Part shown: positions 10,912 through 22,446 of the stretch, piece after piece
Layout of the letters: every line of letters starts with the position of its first letter
Position numbering within the stretch: the stretch's first letter is position 1
NCBI GenBank assembly: GCA_963681505.1
Contig: OY811977.1
Coordinates: 4,006,352 to 4,070,351, forward strand
DNA from: Eunapius fragilis
Lineage: Eukaryota > Porifera > Demospongiae > Spongillida > Spongillidae
Length of the DNA stretch: 64,000 bases
Direction of reading: 5' to 3'
Made by a program: the position numbers and the translations under genes
Notes under the pieces: generated by a model
What the model was told of the DNA's origin: nothing
Databases searched by the model: none
What the model saw: the letters and a program-made list of their open reading frames with translations, nothing else

Positions 10912-13410
10912 ATTGGTGTCAGGAGTGGGATTTTGCGCTAGCCGAAACACTGGATGGCTAAAAAGGAGGGCGAGCCTCACGTCCCGCCTGAAAAGGAAGG
11001 CAGGAAAGCTGTTCGTTTCAGCGCTAGGCCACCACCGCGGTTTGCGAAAGGCTCCGACTTCAACCTCTGGGTTCAAAGACTGGAACTTTACTTCAAGGAA
11101 GCTGACGTTCCAGCGGAAAAGAGAGGCGAAGAACTGGTGTCGCTTCTTGAAGACGATGCCTTCAGGATTGTAAGCCAATTGGGTTTTGTTGGCGGTGATG
11201 GGGTAGAATACGGCGCGGTGAAGACGTGCTTAAGGAGCAGTTTGCACCCAGAGGAGTCGAACTTGAGTGGCAGCGTAAGCTTCATTCAGCCTATCAAGAG
11301 AGGCAGGAGACGCTGTTGGAGTTTTCGGGGCGGCTTCGGATGCTAGTGGACAAGGCTTACTCGTCGTGGTCTGCAGACAGACGAATGGAAATGGCGCGTC
11401 AGCAATTTGTTCATGGTGTTTCCTCTCCCTCTATACAGATGAGGCTGTTGAAAAAGGGGCCCGGGACCCTAGAGGCTGCACTGGAACTGGCTAGACAGTG
11501 GGAGTCAGCCGAATTAGCCCAACGAAGGATCCGCCGGGAGAAGCAGGTGCAAGGTAGTTTTGCTACTTCAGAGGAGCAGCCGCAGCAGCCTCTATTGGTG
11601 CAAGGTGCACAGTCTACAGTGGAAGAGTTAGCGTTGCAGATTCAACAGTTGTCCCAGCAGTTTAGTAAGCTGCAGACCGGACGAGAAGCTGGGGAAAATA
11701 AAAGCAGTCCAAGAAGGGCCATAGTCTGTTGGAATTGCAAGAAAACGGGTCATGTTCGGCACAACTGCCCTCAGCGGCAGGAGCTGTCAAGCGATGGCAG
11801 GAAGGACAGGTCAGTGAAGCATACATCAGCCGTGGCATGTACGTTAACACTGCAGGGTATGGTGGAGAGGCGGCCTACTCGTATGTTGGTTGATACGGGG
11901 TCTTCAGTTACCCTGTTGCATGAAAGAGTGTGGAATGATATTGCGGGTGGCAAAAAGCTCAACGCGTCGCAATGCCCAGTAATGGCTGTCAATGGGGAAT
12001 CCCTCAGCCTATGTGGACAAACAAAGGTTGACCTTAAGGTGGGCAGACATGTTAGAAACCATACTGTCCTTGTAGTACAGGGTATGACACAAGAGTGCTT
12101 GCTGGGAACAAATTTCTTGGAACAATACCAATGTGTTATTGATGTAAGGGGGAGGACAATGGTAATGGAGGGAGAGACAATACCATTAGACACTCACAGG
12201 ATGTCTGGGCTGTGCATGGTGACCTGTCATGTTTTTGTCCAGGAGACGACTGTCATTCCACCTTATCATGAGGTGCGATTACAGGTTCAGCTGGAAGATG
12301 AGAACACAAATGGGGATTATGTGGGATTGTTTCAGCCAAAAACGGAGATGTCTACTCATCATGGTCTTCTATTTGCCTGTTCTGTGTCCCTGTCCATAAT
12401 GGCAAGGCAGTCGTTCAGCTTGTGAGCCCGTCTTCTGTTCCTGCCACCTTACACTGTCAGGAGAAGGTTGGTCAAGTGTCTCCATTGGAAGTACTGGATG
12501 GTGTTAATATGGTTGAGCCTGCACTGGACGCCAACCCTCCAAGCAGATCTCCAAAAGATGTTGGTAAAGCAGTGGAGGAACTTATGGGTGATATATCTGG
12601 GTTGTCAAGGGAGGAGCATGCTAAGCTTAAAAGAATTTTACATCAGTTCGCAGATGTCATTTCCATAGGTGACGGAGATTTAGGACATACTAATGTCCTA
12701 CGGCACAAAATTGACACAGGAGACGCCCTTCCGGTACATCAACCAGCAAGAAGGCTTCCATTTAATCAGCGTGACATGGTTCAGAAGATGCTCCAAGGAA
12801 TGCTTCGTCAGGGAATTGTGGAACCATCAGGAGGAGCCTGGGCCTCTCCTATCGTCTTGGTAAAAAATAAAGATGGTTCCTTCAGGTTTTGTGTTGATTT
12901 TCGCCGCCTAAATAGTGTTACAAAAAAAGATGTTCACCCCCTTCCAAGGATCGATGACGCCTTGGACACTTTGGCTGGCTCTAGGTGGTTTTCAACGCTC
13001 GACTTAGCGAGTTGCTATTGGCAGGTCGAGATGGATCCAGCCGACCGAGAGAAAACCGCCTTCATCACTCCGTTCGGTCTGCATCAATTTTGAGGATGCC
13101 ATTTGGTTTGACAAATGCACCAAGCACCTTCCAACGTTTAATGAGTATGATATTGGCAGGTCTTAGTTGGGTAACTTGTTTGGTGTAACTTGACGATATC
13201 ATCATATTCAGTCAAACAGTCGAAGAACACTTGCAGCGGCTCACGGAGGTGCTTCGCAGGCTAAAGGAGGCGGGGCTGAAGATAAAACCTAACAAGTGTC
13301 ATTTGCTGTGCAAGAGCGTGCGCTACCTAGGGTATATGTTGTTTCAGAAGATGTATTGCAGCAGATCCTGAAAAGATCAAATGTGTTAATAATTGGCCTA
13401 CCCCCACTGA
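10720..13410 (+). mobile_element. Gypsy LTR retrotransposon fossil 3 (LTR-gag-PR-RT, truncated)
   Basis: A 5' LTR (about 10720-10911) is followed by a primer-site-like TGGTGTCAGGAGTGGGA. Gag runs from about 10954 with one CCHC knuckle (CWNCKKTGHVRHNC, near 11730). Retropepsin has LVDTGSSVTLL near 11890. Reverse transcriptase from about 12740 has WASPIVLVKNKDGSFRFCVD, FSTLDLASCYWQ and LDDIIIFSQ, and stops near 13410. Order is the usual PR-RT; RNase H, integrase and the 3' LTR are missing. It is a broken fossil of a different lineage from elements 1 and 2. Matching LTR pieces sit in the oxidase intron at 16574-16927. Confidence 0.88.
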
Positions 13411-14079
13411 TCAAAGAAACAAAAACAAATACGAAGCTGCTCATTTTTGACTTCTAGTTCTATAACATGCTAACCGATTCGATCGAAGGAAGTCTTGTTA
13501 GAGACGGGTCGCGTAGAGTTTCATAGGCCAACTTAAATCCTATATGGAAGCTAGCGCGCTGTTCAGATGAAAGCATACAGAAACTTAAAATATCCAATAC
13601 GATGCCAATTGAAGGTGATATGAGTGGTATGAAGGGATACTTCATTCAGATGTTAATTCAAAACATTTACAAGCAATAAAATGGCACTCCTAATAACTTG
13701 GCTTGAGTAAAGATTAACCTACCAGTTCTAGGCTGATATTGGTCCATGATTGAGCCAACCAGTTATTGAACTGTTCAAATATATTGACAGGTTCAAAAAC
13801 TGCTAAAGCTCCACTTGTACTGTTCTGTCGGACTATACATTATTTGGTGTTGATTCACTTCTATATATGATCACCCAGGCCATACAGTGAGCTGAGATAT
13901 TGTTGTATAGTGACAAAGATACAAGTAATTACTCAAGTCTTAGTCCACACTACAAAGGTTAGTTTTTAATGAATGAAATACTATGCAAATCAAAAGTGCA
14001 ATCTACCAAAACACTAAAGCATACAATGCAATCATTTATAATAACACTCGAATTAAGTACTGTATATAACAAATCGGCC
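13411..14079. other. Intergenic stretch between Gypsy 3 and the oxidase 3' end
   Basis: AT-rich and without a convincing gene. It holds hairpin-ATG repeat copy 5 (about 13415-13568). The rest would include the 3' untranslated region of the oxidase gene; no clear polyadenylation signal was pinned down. Confidence 0.5.
13415..13568 (-). repeat. Hairpin-ATG repeat family, copy 5
   Basis: On the minus strand: ATC, an imperfect hairpin (TGAACAGCG...CTTCC), ATATAGG, then an ATG at 13524, 22 nt from the hairpin end. Downstream GAACTAGAAGTCAAAAATGA closely matches copy 2 (GATCTAGAAGTCAAAACTGA at about 18355). The frame is interrupted. Confidence 0.6.
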
Positions 14080-17000
14080 CTACTTTGCTTTATAGTAGTT
14101 TTCATTTCGTGAATGGAACTGATATGCAGCTCTCAGTCCACTCTCCAGGGCCCCTTGTATCCAACCGGTTGTGTAGGAGATGGCTTCACCAGCAAAGTAC
14201 AGTGGTGGAGGTGTTGGGTGCAGTGCCTCTTTATCAGGCTTAGGGTAAGGGTACAATAGATGATCATTGATGAGCTGGATTTGATATGGTTGTAACAGTG
14301 CAAATGCACCCTGAGAAGTGGGGTCCGAGTACCAGGCTTGAATTGCACCAACTTCAAAATTATTCTTCATATCAGGATGAATGAGCATCACTTCTTCAAC
14401 TGCTTCTGCAATGGCCATTTTTTCAGGCATTGATCCAAAAGAAAGGGCCTCTTGTTTCCATGTGTAACACATCAAAATACCACGGCCATCCTTGAGCTTG
14501 TGATCTGAATGGCCAGGGTAGTGCAACTGTCCAATTGGAAGGTTGGTAAATGAAAACCCACCGTAAATACCACCATTTTCTCTTTCCCAGAACCTCGTCT
14601 TGCATTGCAGCATGATCTTGGTGGACGGACTGTAGGTAATCTGCGTGAGAGCATCGGCAAAGTCAGGCCTCAATGGAGGTTCAAATTGTACCTGTCGAAT
14701 GATATTGAGTGGCAGTGTGACAATACAGACATCTCCTTTATAGGTCCTCCTTTCTGGGAACTTGTAATGTCGAGCTGTCACTGACACGTTAGGATATTCC
14801 ACTGGCACTTTGGGGCAAGTACTTTTTTCCGACATCTTACTAGTGTAATTGGGGTCATTGGGGTTTGTATATGACACTTTGGTGACATGCATTCCAAAGT
14901 CAATGTATTCATCAAGCTGTACTCCTGTATCATTTTTTGTAAATGCCCAGGGAAGTGTTGAGAGACCTCCTTCAAGGGTATGCATGGGGGTTTGCCACCA
15001 CTCACCCAGGTCATCAGGCAAGAGCTCAGCAAGACTGGTGGACAATTCAGTAGTGTAGTTGTATGCTAAAAACCCAACTATGGCCTGTTTAGGCCAAGGG
15101 AGAAGGTGAATTAGAGGTTTGAGATCTTCTGCTGATGGGCATGTAAGAGGTATTTTTAGCTTTTCAATGATAACTTTGTATGATGATTTGAGAAACTCCA
15201 TTGCAGAGAACCTACTCCACCGGTCCACCCACTTTTTCCAGTCATCAACAGTTGGGCAACCACCATTGGCTTTAAGAATTTCATCCTTGACACACTTGAT
15301 GCACACATCATAGTAGCTTGCTGGAGGCCATAATTAGTATTAGTATTATCAATGAAATAAAGGTTACGGTATACTGCATTCATTTCTTATGTTGCAAGGC
15401 ACACATCATGTGTTTTACTATTGAAATATGTTTATTGAGTCAGTTCTATGAAGCTGCTTGAAGGCATTCAAGGTTTTCTTTAAGTTTGGAAATATATATC
15501 ACTGGGTCTCTGTCCAATTATAAAATGTATAATTATGGAGACATCAGTTCATAGAGCCAGGAATCATGCTGCACACACCATCTATGGTCATCCCCTTCAC
15601 ACGACTGATCTAGTGATAATGCTCTCGAGAGCTAAGTTTGGTAAGGTTTGGTATGAACATCAGTGTGGATTTTTTGTGAATGTTAACATTCAAACAATAC
15701 TAATTACACAATACGTTACAGCGCTGGCTGCCAAAAAAATAGGCCATAATTGATAGATCATGTGGTCGATTCTTTTATTTTATGATCATGCCTGTTCCAC
15801 ATGATGTGATATGGCGATTTTAGACTATTTTAGAAAAAACAAACAATTTGAGAAAATACGCTTTTAATAGCATGGTGGACTACATTGATATGGCATGAAC
15901 AATTCAGGAATGATTGCAACAAGGAAGAATCATAATAAGTTAGATGTCTTATAGTTGCATGCATTAATTAAACATGCACTTCAATGAACAGATTTTGTTA
16001 ATGCTTCATGAAATATAACTTACCGGGATCCTTTATATTATATCTCAACTTTGTATGTGGTGTCTGCAACAGCGTGTCATCCCAACCTGGCCAAAGTTCG
16101 TTGCTGTATTTATCTGAATTTGCATTCCATTCTAGAAGTATGATGGCAAAAGTATCTGGCTATTAAAACTCATGATTGCAATTAGTGTAAAATGTATGGT
16201 GATGTGCCAGTCGGTGATGCAGCAAGCCTTATATAACGCACTCAGAATTGAATTTCCATTTTACCGTGATCTTCTAACATACGATTTAACTGACTTCATC
16301 TAATTATTCATTCATTTCAGTGATCCAAGAAAATTTTATTTGCTGCGACCATAAGCGGAACCACACGTATCTATGCGCATAGCCTCCAATCCCTAATCTC
16401 GAATGATATCATTTATAAAAACTTTTAAAAAGCTGAAAATAATCATTGCGGCGGATAGGTATATGCAAACGTTCCTTCAACATAATAGGCTAACATGGAT
16501 ACGCACAGTTGATGTATCAAATAATCCAATCTTTCTAATGATGTTTTTTTTTACCGTACTCACTTTTAAAATGTGTAAGATTTTGGAACTATGTTCCTGA
16601 GTTTATGTGGAGTATAAATTACGCTAATTAAAAACTGTTAAGATAAAGCCTAATATTTTTCTCGCCTGCAAAACAAAACACCCCTACTGACACTCCCTGC
16701 CTGTTTCTGTTCTCACTGCATGACAAGAGATGAAATTTAATACAATCAACCCCCTTTCCAGTTTACAGGTCATGATCGTCTATTTAGAATAACCTCTGCC
16801 AATTCACTGAACTCTCGACCCACATCCCCCAAACACCTGTCATGTACTGCAATTCTTTGTGTCTATTAACATTCATTAGATCAATTTGTGTAAACAACTT
16901 GGTTTGTCCTATCCACTGTGTTGCATTCACTCTTGGACACAAACATAAAACAACAATTGTTACCTTTAGTTGAATAACGTTTTCCATAAAGATAGTAGTA

Positions 17001-20000
17001 TGCATTCTCTGTTTTATTTTCAAAAGGTATTGTTGGAAGTCCAAAAACACGTTGTGCATATAGATTGGTCAAATAGTGCTTCTTTTCAATGTCATCTTCT
17101 GTTCCTGATCCCGGAATGCGCATTGCACCAGCTGTAAATTACAGACAGCCATTATCATTTTACAATTATAAAAATTCCACTTTAACAAAAATCCGTTCAA
17201 GAGTGTGCATATCACAACAATGACAATCATTTATATATTTTTCAGGTTTATTCCGATATATAAAAAATCTTGTATTAGAATCACAAAATTGATTTGAACA
17301 AATAATTTGCTATAAATTTGCAAACGATTACAAAGGTTTGCTACAAAAACTTTTTGATACGATGCAGAATTCTAGTATGCATCTATAAATTGAATGTCTT
17401 ATAGTAAATACCACTCCACCAACCAACGTTCAAATGACTCATGTCTAAAACGGTATCTCTACAAGCATTATAATTTGCATCCGCTTACAATATCCAACAA
17501 AGACGACGTAAGCGGAAGTTTACACGGAGATAAACGCTCATTTAACATGCATTTATTGTTAGGTGCAGACCGGGAATATGCTATACGTGCATCTAATATT
17601 CAACTATCAAGAATGTAAATAAGTTATTGCTATCCTTACTACTATTGAGGTTTCGTTTACAATGTTCCACCACACTGAACCCGAAAAATAAATGGCTGTG
17701 TTGTTACCTCTATAGGAGTTCAAATCCTAATTATCCTTCTGCAGGAGAGTACAAATCGCTTGAAAATCGGTGTATACATAGAAGAGCCGGTTTATCCAGT
17801 TTGCTCTCGATTCGACCCAATGATTTACGCACCCCATTCCAAGACATGTGACGCGATTGTAATCGGATGCCGTTTGCCTAGATCATGCATTAGAGCGAAT
17901 CCGGCGGAAATATTGCACAGCTAAAGGAAATATAAAGAACAGGACAAATCAAATGGTACATGCATGATCCCTCTACGTGTGTTCAAAATTTGAAGTCAAT
18001 TAATATGATTTCCTGCCGGAAGATATATGGCGCGCGGGTTTGAACCTCAGAGGGGTATCGGACTTTGCGACACTGGAGAATGAAGCTAATGCAGGACCGG
18101 CCCTAAATCTATTTAAAAATACATAAATGGAATGAAGTGTCGAAGATAGGACGTCAATAGCGTTATATCCGTACGGAAGTTATAACGTGAATCCTAATGA
18201 TTGTAGATGTAGTTGAACTATATATTCCTTATCGGAAGTCTCGCTAGAGACTTCCATATAGGTTTTGACCCCAACTATGAATTTAAGTAAAATCCCGCGA
18301 CCCTACCGTAGCTTCGCTCCCGACGATCGGATCGTCTAACTTGTTGCGGCAATAGATCTAGAAGTCAAAACTGAGTAGTTTCGGTTTTGTTTCACGTCGT
18401 AAAACCGCGTGGTTATCGAGAACGAAAAATACTGCTGTCCTCGTTCCCCTTCCAAAAATAATGGGCGGGTCGTCTGCTTCTTCTTCTTGAGAACTATAAC
18501 TCGGGACAGGAACACTTTTAAGCAATGAAAATTGCACCAATAGCTTTAGAATTTGCTGGAGAACTCGCTTTTAGGCTTTGATGCACAAAAGCTTAAAAGC
18601 CTATATACGGTCCTATCAAGTCTAATTAAGCAAAAGTACCTATTTGGGTGTATAAAAAAATTAAGGAAACAAGTAAATAAAAACATTCTCTCTGAGAAAG
18701 TTGGTGGGTTATGGGTTTTTGCAGGCAAATAGTATACTGGTGTAAAAAGCATAGAAACAAGTTTTATCAGAAGGGAAAATGTAATAGTAGTAGGGTAGCT
18801 TATTGATATTACTGCTAAGGAGCGGATAAAAGCATCAAATTTTGCACGAAGATTCATTAGCACTGAATGATCAAAACTAGCCTAGGAGCCCTCCAAAAAT
18901 TTTGCCCTAACCCCAAGAAATATCAAAAACAAATGAGAATCATTGTGCTGGGTGTAACAAAACATTATATAGAAGGTTGCAAATACATTTTGTATCATTC
19001 ATTTGATAATTGCAGGGGTAGCAGCTTTTTCATAGAAGAGAGGAAGAGGGTACATATGCATGGAAGGTCATGCATCATCCAATGGCAGTTGCCGTGGTTG
19101 AGAAGCATGATAGGCAGTCGATGCAATAGCATCCGGAGAGGTTATATTCTCCTTGTCCACAAGTAGCACTGCATGTTCAATCCATGCAATTTCCTCATCT
19201 CTGACCTTGTTCAAGCATGTAATGGTCCTGCAGGCTTCAACTGACACTTTGGTACCACAGTTGCACTTGTTTTCAAGACAACAGCTGGTACAGAGGCATA
19301 ACTTTCATGAAGACCTGTTTCACCTGAGCTGGAAACTGGAAAAGTGATTCCAGTGCCACGAAAAGAGTCTGTTGATGTAGTAGAACTTGGATTGTGATCA
19401 AGATTGTCTATTGCGCCAACAGTGAAGAGGCCTTTACAAAGACAGTAAGGAGCTATTACCCCATGCATCTTCATTAAAACGCTCACAAACAGAGATTGCA
19501 AGTGAGTCCTCAAGCTCCAAAACCCTGTCAGATGAAATGCTGATTCCAATACGATCTAATTGCCTGATGAGCATCTTGTTTCTAGTCAGTGCATGAGTTT
19601 TGAGACCAATGTAAATCGGGAAAGGTGGTTCAAATGCCAAAGAATGTCTTGATGTGATACCTGAAGGATTGGATGCTCTCTTTCTTGTGTTGTACAGAAT
19701 GGCCTGGCCAACAGTGAGACAAGCCTGGGAGTCATGTTTGTCTTGATCAGGCATGTTGGAACCATTTAAGATCATTGAAATTAAGTATTTGAGGCTTGCT
19801 GGCAGTGATTTCTAATGACATTCTGGTGGAATGCAGCCAGTGAATGTAAAACCATCATGACAGACAATGTCTTCTCTAATGATATTTGCAGCCTTTGCTA
19901 GAATTACAGCATCCTCAGTAAAGTCTCTCAATTTTAAGAGCATCTTTCAACATGTTTCGCATCCCTTGTCTGAAAATAAAAGCAATGTTTCTATACTGTA

Positions 20001-22194
20001 CCATCAAACTGCTCTGCTTGTGCTTCTACATAATGTTGTAACAACTTTTCCTTTAATCTGGTTTTGTTTACTTGTTTCTGGATACCTAATCCTTTAAGGC
20101 GACTTGTATATAGAGAGTGCATGGATCTCAGACAGCTTGAACACAGTTTCCCCACTCTCTTCAACTTGTTCAATGTAAGTTGTCAACTCAACAAGTCGAT
20201 AACTTTCTCCGTAGTATGAACCCCTGCATCATTATCTGACTTCCTGACAAGACTGCGATAGCGATTTCTTAGATTAACCATGCATGCATTTGAGATGGTA
20301 CTTTACTGCCATCGAAATCAGATCACCACCGACAGTTCTGGCTAAAAGTTGAACATCATTTAGTTCTGTAACCATAGCCCGCACATTGCTGTCGGCTTAA
20401 AGCGCCAGGATTTGGTGGAGTTCACCTTCTTGTTCTCCCTTCTCGCAGAACAAACAGTTCTGAATGTTAAACGCGTGTCGCTTAATACTTCTCCTGCATG
20501 TCATCTCAGTTCTAAGACACCTTAGAGCAGTACCATCCCTTCTTATTGCCTTCATCGGCTTATCATTGTTGTACTTTAAGTGACATGATTTGTGCCAAGA
20601 TGCACAATGCGCAAGTAAGCCATCTGCACTCGTATCGTTTCCAAAATATAGTTGGTAGAGCGTCAATGTCACGGAACGACTTTACGTTTGCCAAAAACGA
20701 TTTGTATGCAACTCCCTTGTCACCTCAGCTTAAACCAGGGCATAATAAAGGGCATTTTAAGGCTTCATGTGTGTCTTCCTGGCAAATAATGCGCACGCTT
20801 CAGTTCGTCTGTACGTTTGTAACGTTCCCGAAGCTATATACGCGGTCATGTTAACAACATGCAATGAATGTAATTAAACGCATCCTTACTTCATAGCTTC
20901 TTCATCTGCTTGTATTTCTCATAGGTGAAATAACTGAGATGGGCTCCTACGCGAATATTGACCAGCATTACACTAGAAAGCTATAATATAAGTTTTATGC
21001 TTTTATCCGCTCCGTAACAGTAACAACAAAAAATGCCATTAAGCGACCGTACTATAGTCCTATATTTAGCACAGAAACAGCATGTGCCTTAGTCGAGGTG
21101 TGCTAAATTTAGGACTATTACATTTTCCCTTCTGATAAAACTTGTTTCCTTGCTTTTTACACCAGTATACTATTTGCCTGCAAAAACCTTGACAGTGTGC
21201 ACCACCTTTCTCAGAGAGAATGTTTTTATTTACTTGTATAACAATAGTAGTCGTGGCAATTAATGGCGCATGCTGTCTACGAGGAAGAATTCGTATTCTA
21301 CATGCATGCTCAGCTTCAGTACCTGAAGAATGTATGTTTGAGACAGTGTGCATTTACTTCGGACCAATGTCCGTCAGCAACCGATATAGGTAGCAATACT
21401 TTTAATCTGTTCCGTTAATATTTTTTAACCTCGATGCCAAGATATAGCTATTATAATTGCATGCACAGATTCACCCACCAATGTTATACTCACCACCTCC
21501 CATACATAGGATGGTTTACCTAAATCATTAGCGCGGAGCGATGCTGTGCACGCTACCGTTTGTTTAACGGTGTAAACATTTGAAACAAATTTGGTTCACA
21601 CCCCCAGTCTCCCGTTAGTTTCCGTACTCAAGTACTCACAATGTCAGTCGCCATGCAAGTGCACTGCAAATGTAAAAATGAATTTTCGGATATAAAACGA
21701 CTTATGCATGGCTTTAGCGCTTAATTAGAGGGTCTTAATTCCTTAGCGGTCACTCCCAATGTATGCAACCAAAGAACACATTTGCAGGATTTATATCAGT
21801 ACTTACCGTCAGACCACAGCCCAGGGTAGAAGCTTTCGCTCGACACCGTTTTCACTCTGCCACCAACCCGACTTTGCATTTCCAAAATCTGAACTTTGTG
21901 TCCGACTCGAACCAACTCATACGCAGCCACAAGCCCCGCCATACCTGCACCAATTATGATAACTTTCTTAGGGTGCTTAGTTTTTTCTACTTCTCCCTTC
22001 CTCGGCGTATAGGGGAATTCTGAACCATACTTCTTGTATGCAGTCTGAAGTCCATCAGTGACGATGGTCGTATAGAACTCTTTCAGATGGTCCGTTTGCA
22101 TAATTGGCTGCGAGCTGTCTCTCGGTTCCCATCGTTTCTTTGTCCTGGCATTGATCCAGTCAGGTTCAAACTCATAGTTATCACTCGTACACAT
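14080..22194 (-). CDS. Flavin amine oxidase, L-amino-acid-oxidase-like, four exons
   Basis: Exons 22194-21807, 17131-16964, 16131-16024 and 15320-14080 join in frame to 634 codons plus stop. All introns are GT-AG and phase 1. The product should oxidise L-amino acids (or a related amine) to imino acids with FAD, releasing H2O2 and ammonia. Residues 78-105 hold the dinucleotide-binding fold (VIIIGAGMAG... ending ILE), GGRVKT lies at 111-116, and exon 1/2 splicing rebuilds SDAGAMRIP, a hallmark of L-amino acid oxidases. The C-terminus has PLYFAGEAIS (about 593) and GWIQGALESGLRAA, the FAD-contacting end. Length is slightly above the usual 500-550 because of about 75 residues before the FAD fold. 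The predicted start has no signal peptide, although many animal L-amino acid oxidases are secreted. No interruption is seen, so it looks functional. Substrate is not readable from sequence. Confidence 0.9.
15321..16023 (-). other. Intron 3 of the oxidase gene
   Basis: Donor CCCG|GTAAGT at 16023 and acceptor CCTCCAG| at 15321. AT-rich; I see no gene or named repeat inside. Confidence 0.8.
16132..16963 (-). other. Intron 2 of the oxidase gene
   Basis: Donor AAAG|GTAACA and acceptor TTCTAG|. Contains two pieces of a Gypsy-3-type LTR (16574-16602 and 16890-16927) separated by about 288 bp of unrelated sequence. Confidence 0.8.
16574..16927 (+). repeat. Split LTR fragment of the Gypsy-3 family in an intron
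   Basis: TGTAAGATTTTGGAACTATG...CCTGAGT and TAAACAACTTGGTTTGTCC...GTTGCATT match consecutive parts of the LTR at 10720-10780. About 288 bp of other sequence lies between them. The piece stops about 37 bp from the exon-2 splice donor. Confidence 0.75.
18231..18600 (+). repeat. Hairpin-ATG repeat family, copy 2
   Basis: ATC precedes a perfect hairpin at 18234-18255 (arms GGAAGTCTC and GAGACTTCC, loop GCTA), then ATATAGG and an ATG at 18277. The reading frame after it, though interrupted, aligns without gaps with copy 3 for about 55 codons. The repeat ends with CTATAACTCGGGACAGGAAC and GCACCAATAGCTTTAGAAT. It sits directly before the inverted-repeat transposon. Confidence 0.65.
18669..21237 (-). 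mobile_element. 2.57-kb inverted-repeat DNA transposon with a decayed gene
   Basis: The two ends are inverted copies of each other for about 130 bp (ACAAGTAAATAAAAACATTC..., GTAGTATACTGG-type internal matches, GAAAATGTAATAGTC). They match the MITEs at 10426-10705 and 38220-38504. Inside, the minus strand carries the broken gene listed at 19150-20680. The three family members share AGGAA just outside the left arm, while the right flank reads ATAAC or ACAC, so the exact termini and target duplication are unresolved. Superfamily not determined. Confidence 0.8.
19150..20680 (-). pseudogene. Uncharacterised transposon-linked protein (zinc-binding N-terminus), decayed
   Basis: Minus-strand blocks in order: ASWHKSCHLKYNNDK (about 20600), NCLFCEKGEQEGELHQILAL (about 20455-20400), LRNRYRSLVRKSDND (about 20260), FKLSEIHALYTSRLKGLGIQ (about 20120), LKTHALTRNKMLIRQLDRIG (about 19600) and GLFTVGAIDNLDHNPSSTTS (about 19430). 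These blocks belong to a large family of uncharacterised proteins that I recall from coral and sponge genomes, with a WH.SC / C.FC cysteine region and a conserved DNLDHNP...S motif. The blocks lie in different frames with stops, for example after LIDLLS near 20190, so the copy is dead. It could be the transposase of the surrounding element or a passenger; no DDE triad was confirmed. Confidence 0.6.
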
Positions 22195-22280
22195 CTCGCA
22201 GTGCTCTCAAAAACAGGACCGGCGAATATGCAATTACGCGAATCAGAACGTTTATATATTCGCTGGTGCGTACAAATATC
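22195..22280 (-). promoter_or_regulatory. Candidate core promoter of the oxidase gene
   Basis: On the minus strand a TATA box (AATATATAAACG, 22251-22260) lies about 57 bp before the first ATG (22194). Transcription would start near 22222, giving a very short leader. The first ATG after that point is the chosen start codon. Confidence 0.45.
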
Positions 22281-22446
22281 CATTGCATGTATGTATTGAA
22301 TTTAATATATACAGCTCACTAATATTAGAATTAATGGGCTTATGGGAGCTCCTCGTCCCAAATTGGTTCACCTCTTGGAAGGGAATACGGGTTATGACGT
22401 CAAAGCATTAAACCCTATACAATTATTTTAATTATAATTTCCTGGA

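Larger units (their letters stand above)
17132..21806 (-). other. Intron 1 of the oxidase gene (4.7 kb)
   Basis: Donor GACG|GTAAGT at 21806 and acceptor TTTACAG| at 17132. It contains hairpin-ATG repeat copy 2 (18231-18600) and the 2.57-kb inverted-repeat transposon at 18669-21237. The remainder is unassigned AT-rich sequence. Confidence 0.85.

Noticed and set aside
18358-18540. 60-codon antisense frame in hairpin repeat copy 2 as a gene
   Set aside because: Not conserved as a frame in copies 1, 3 and 4; explained by the repeat.
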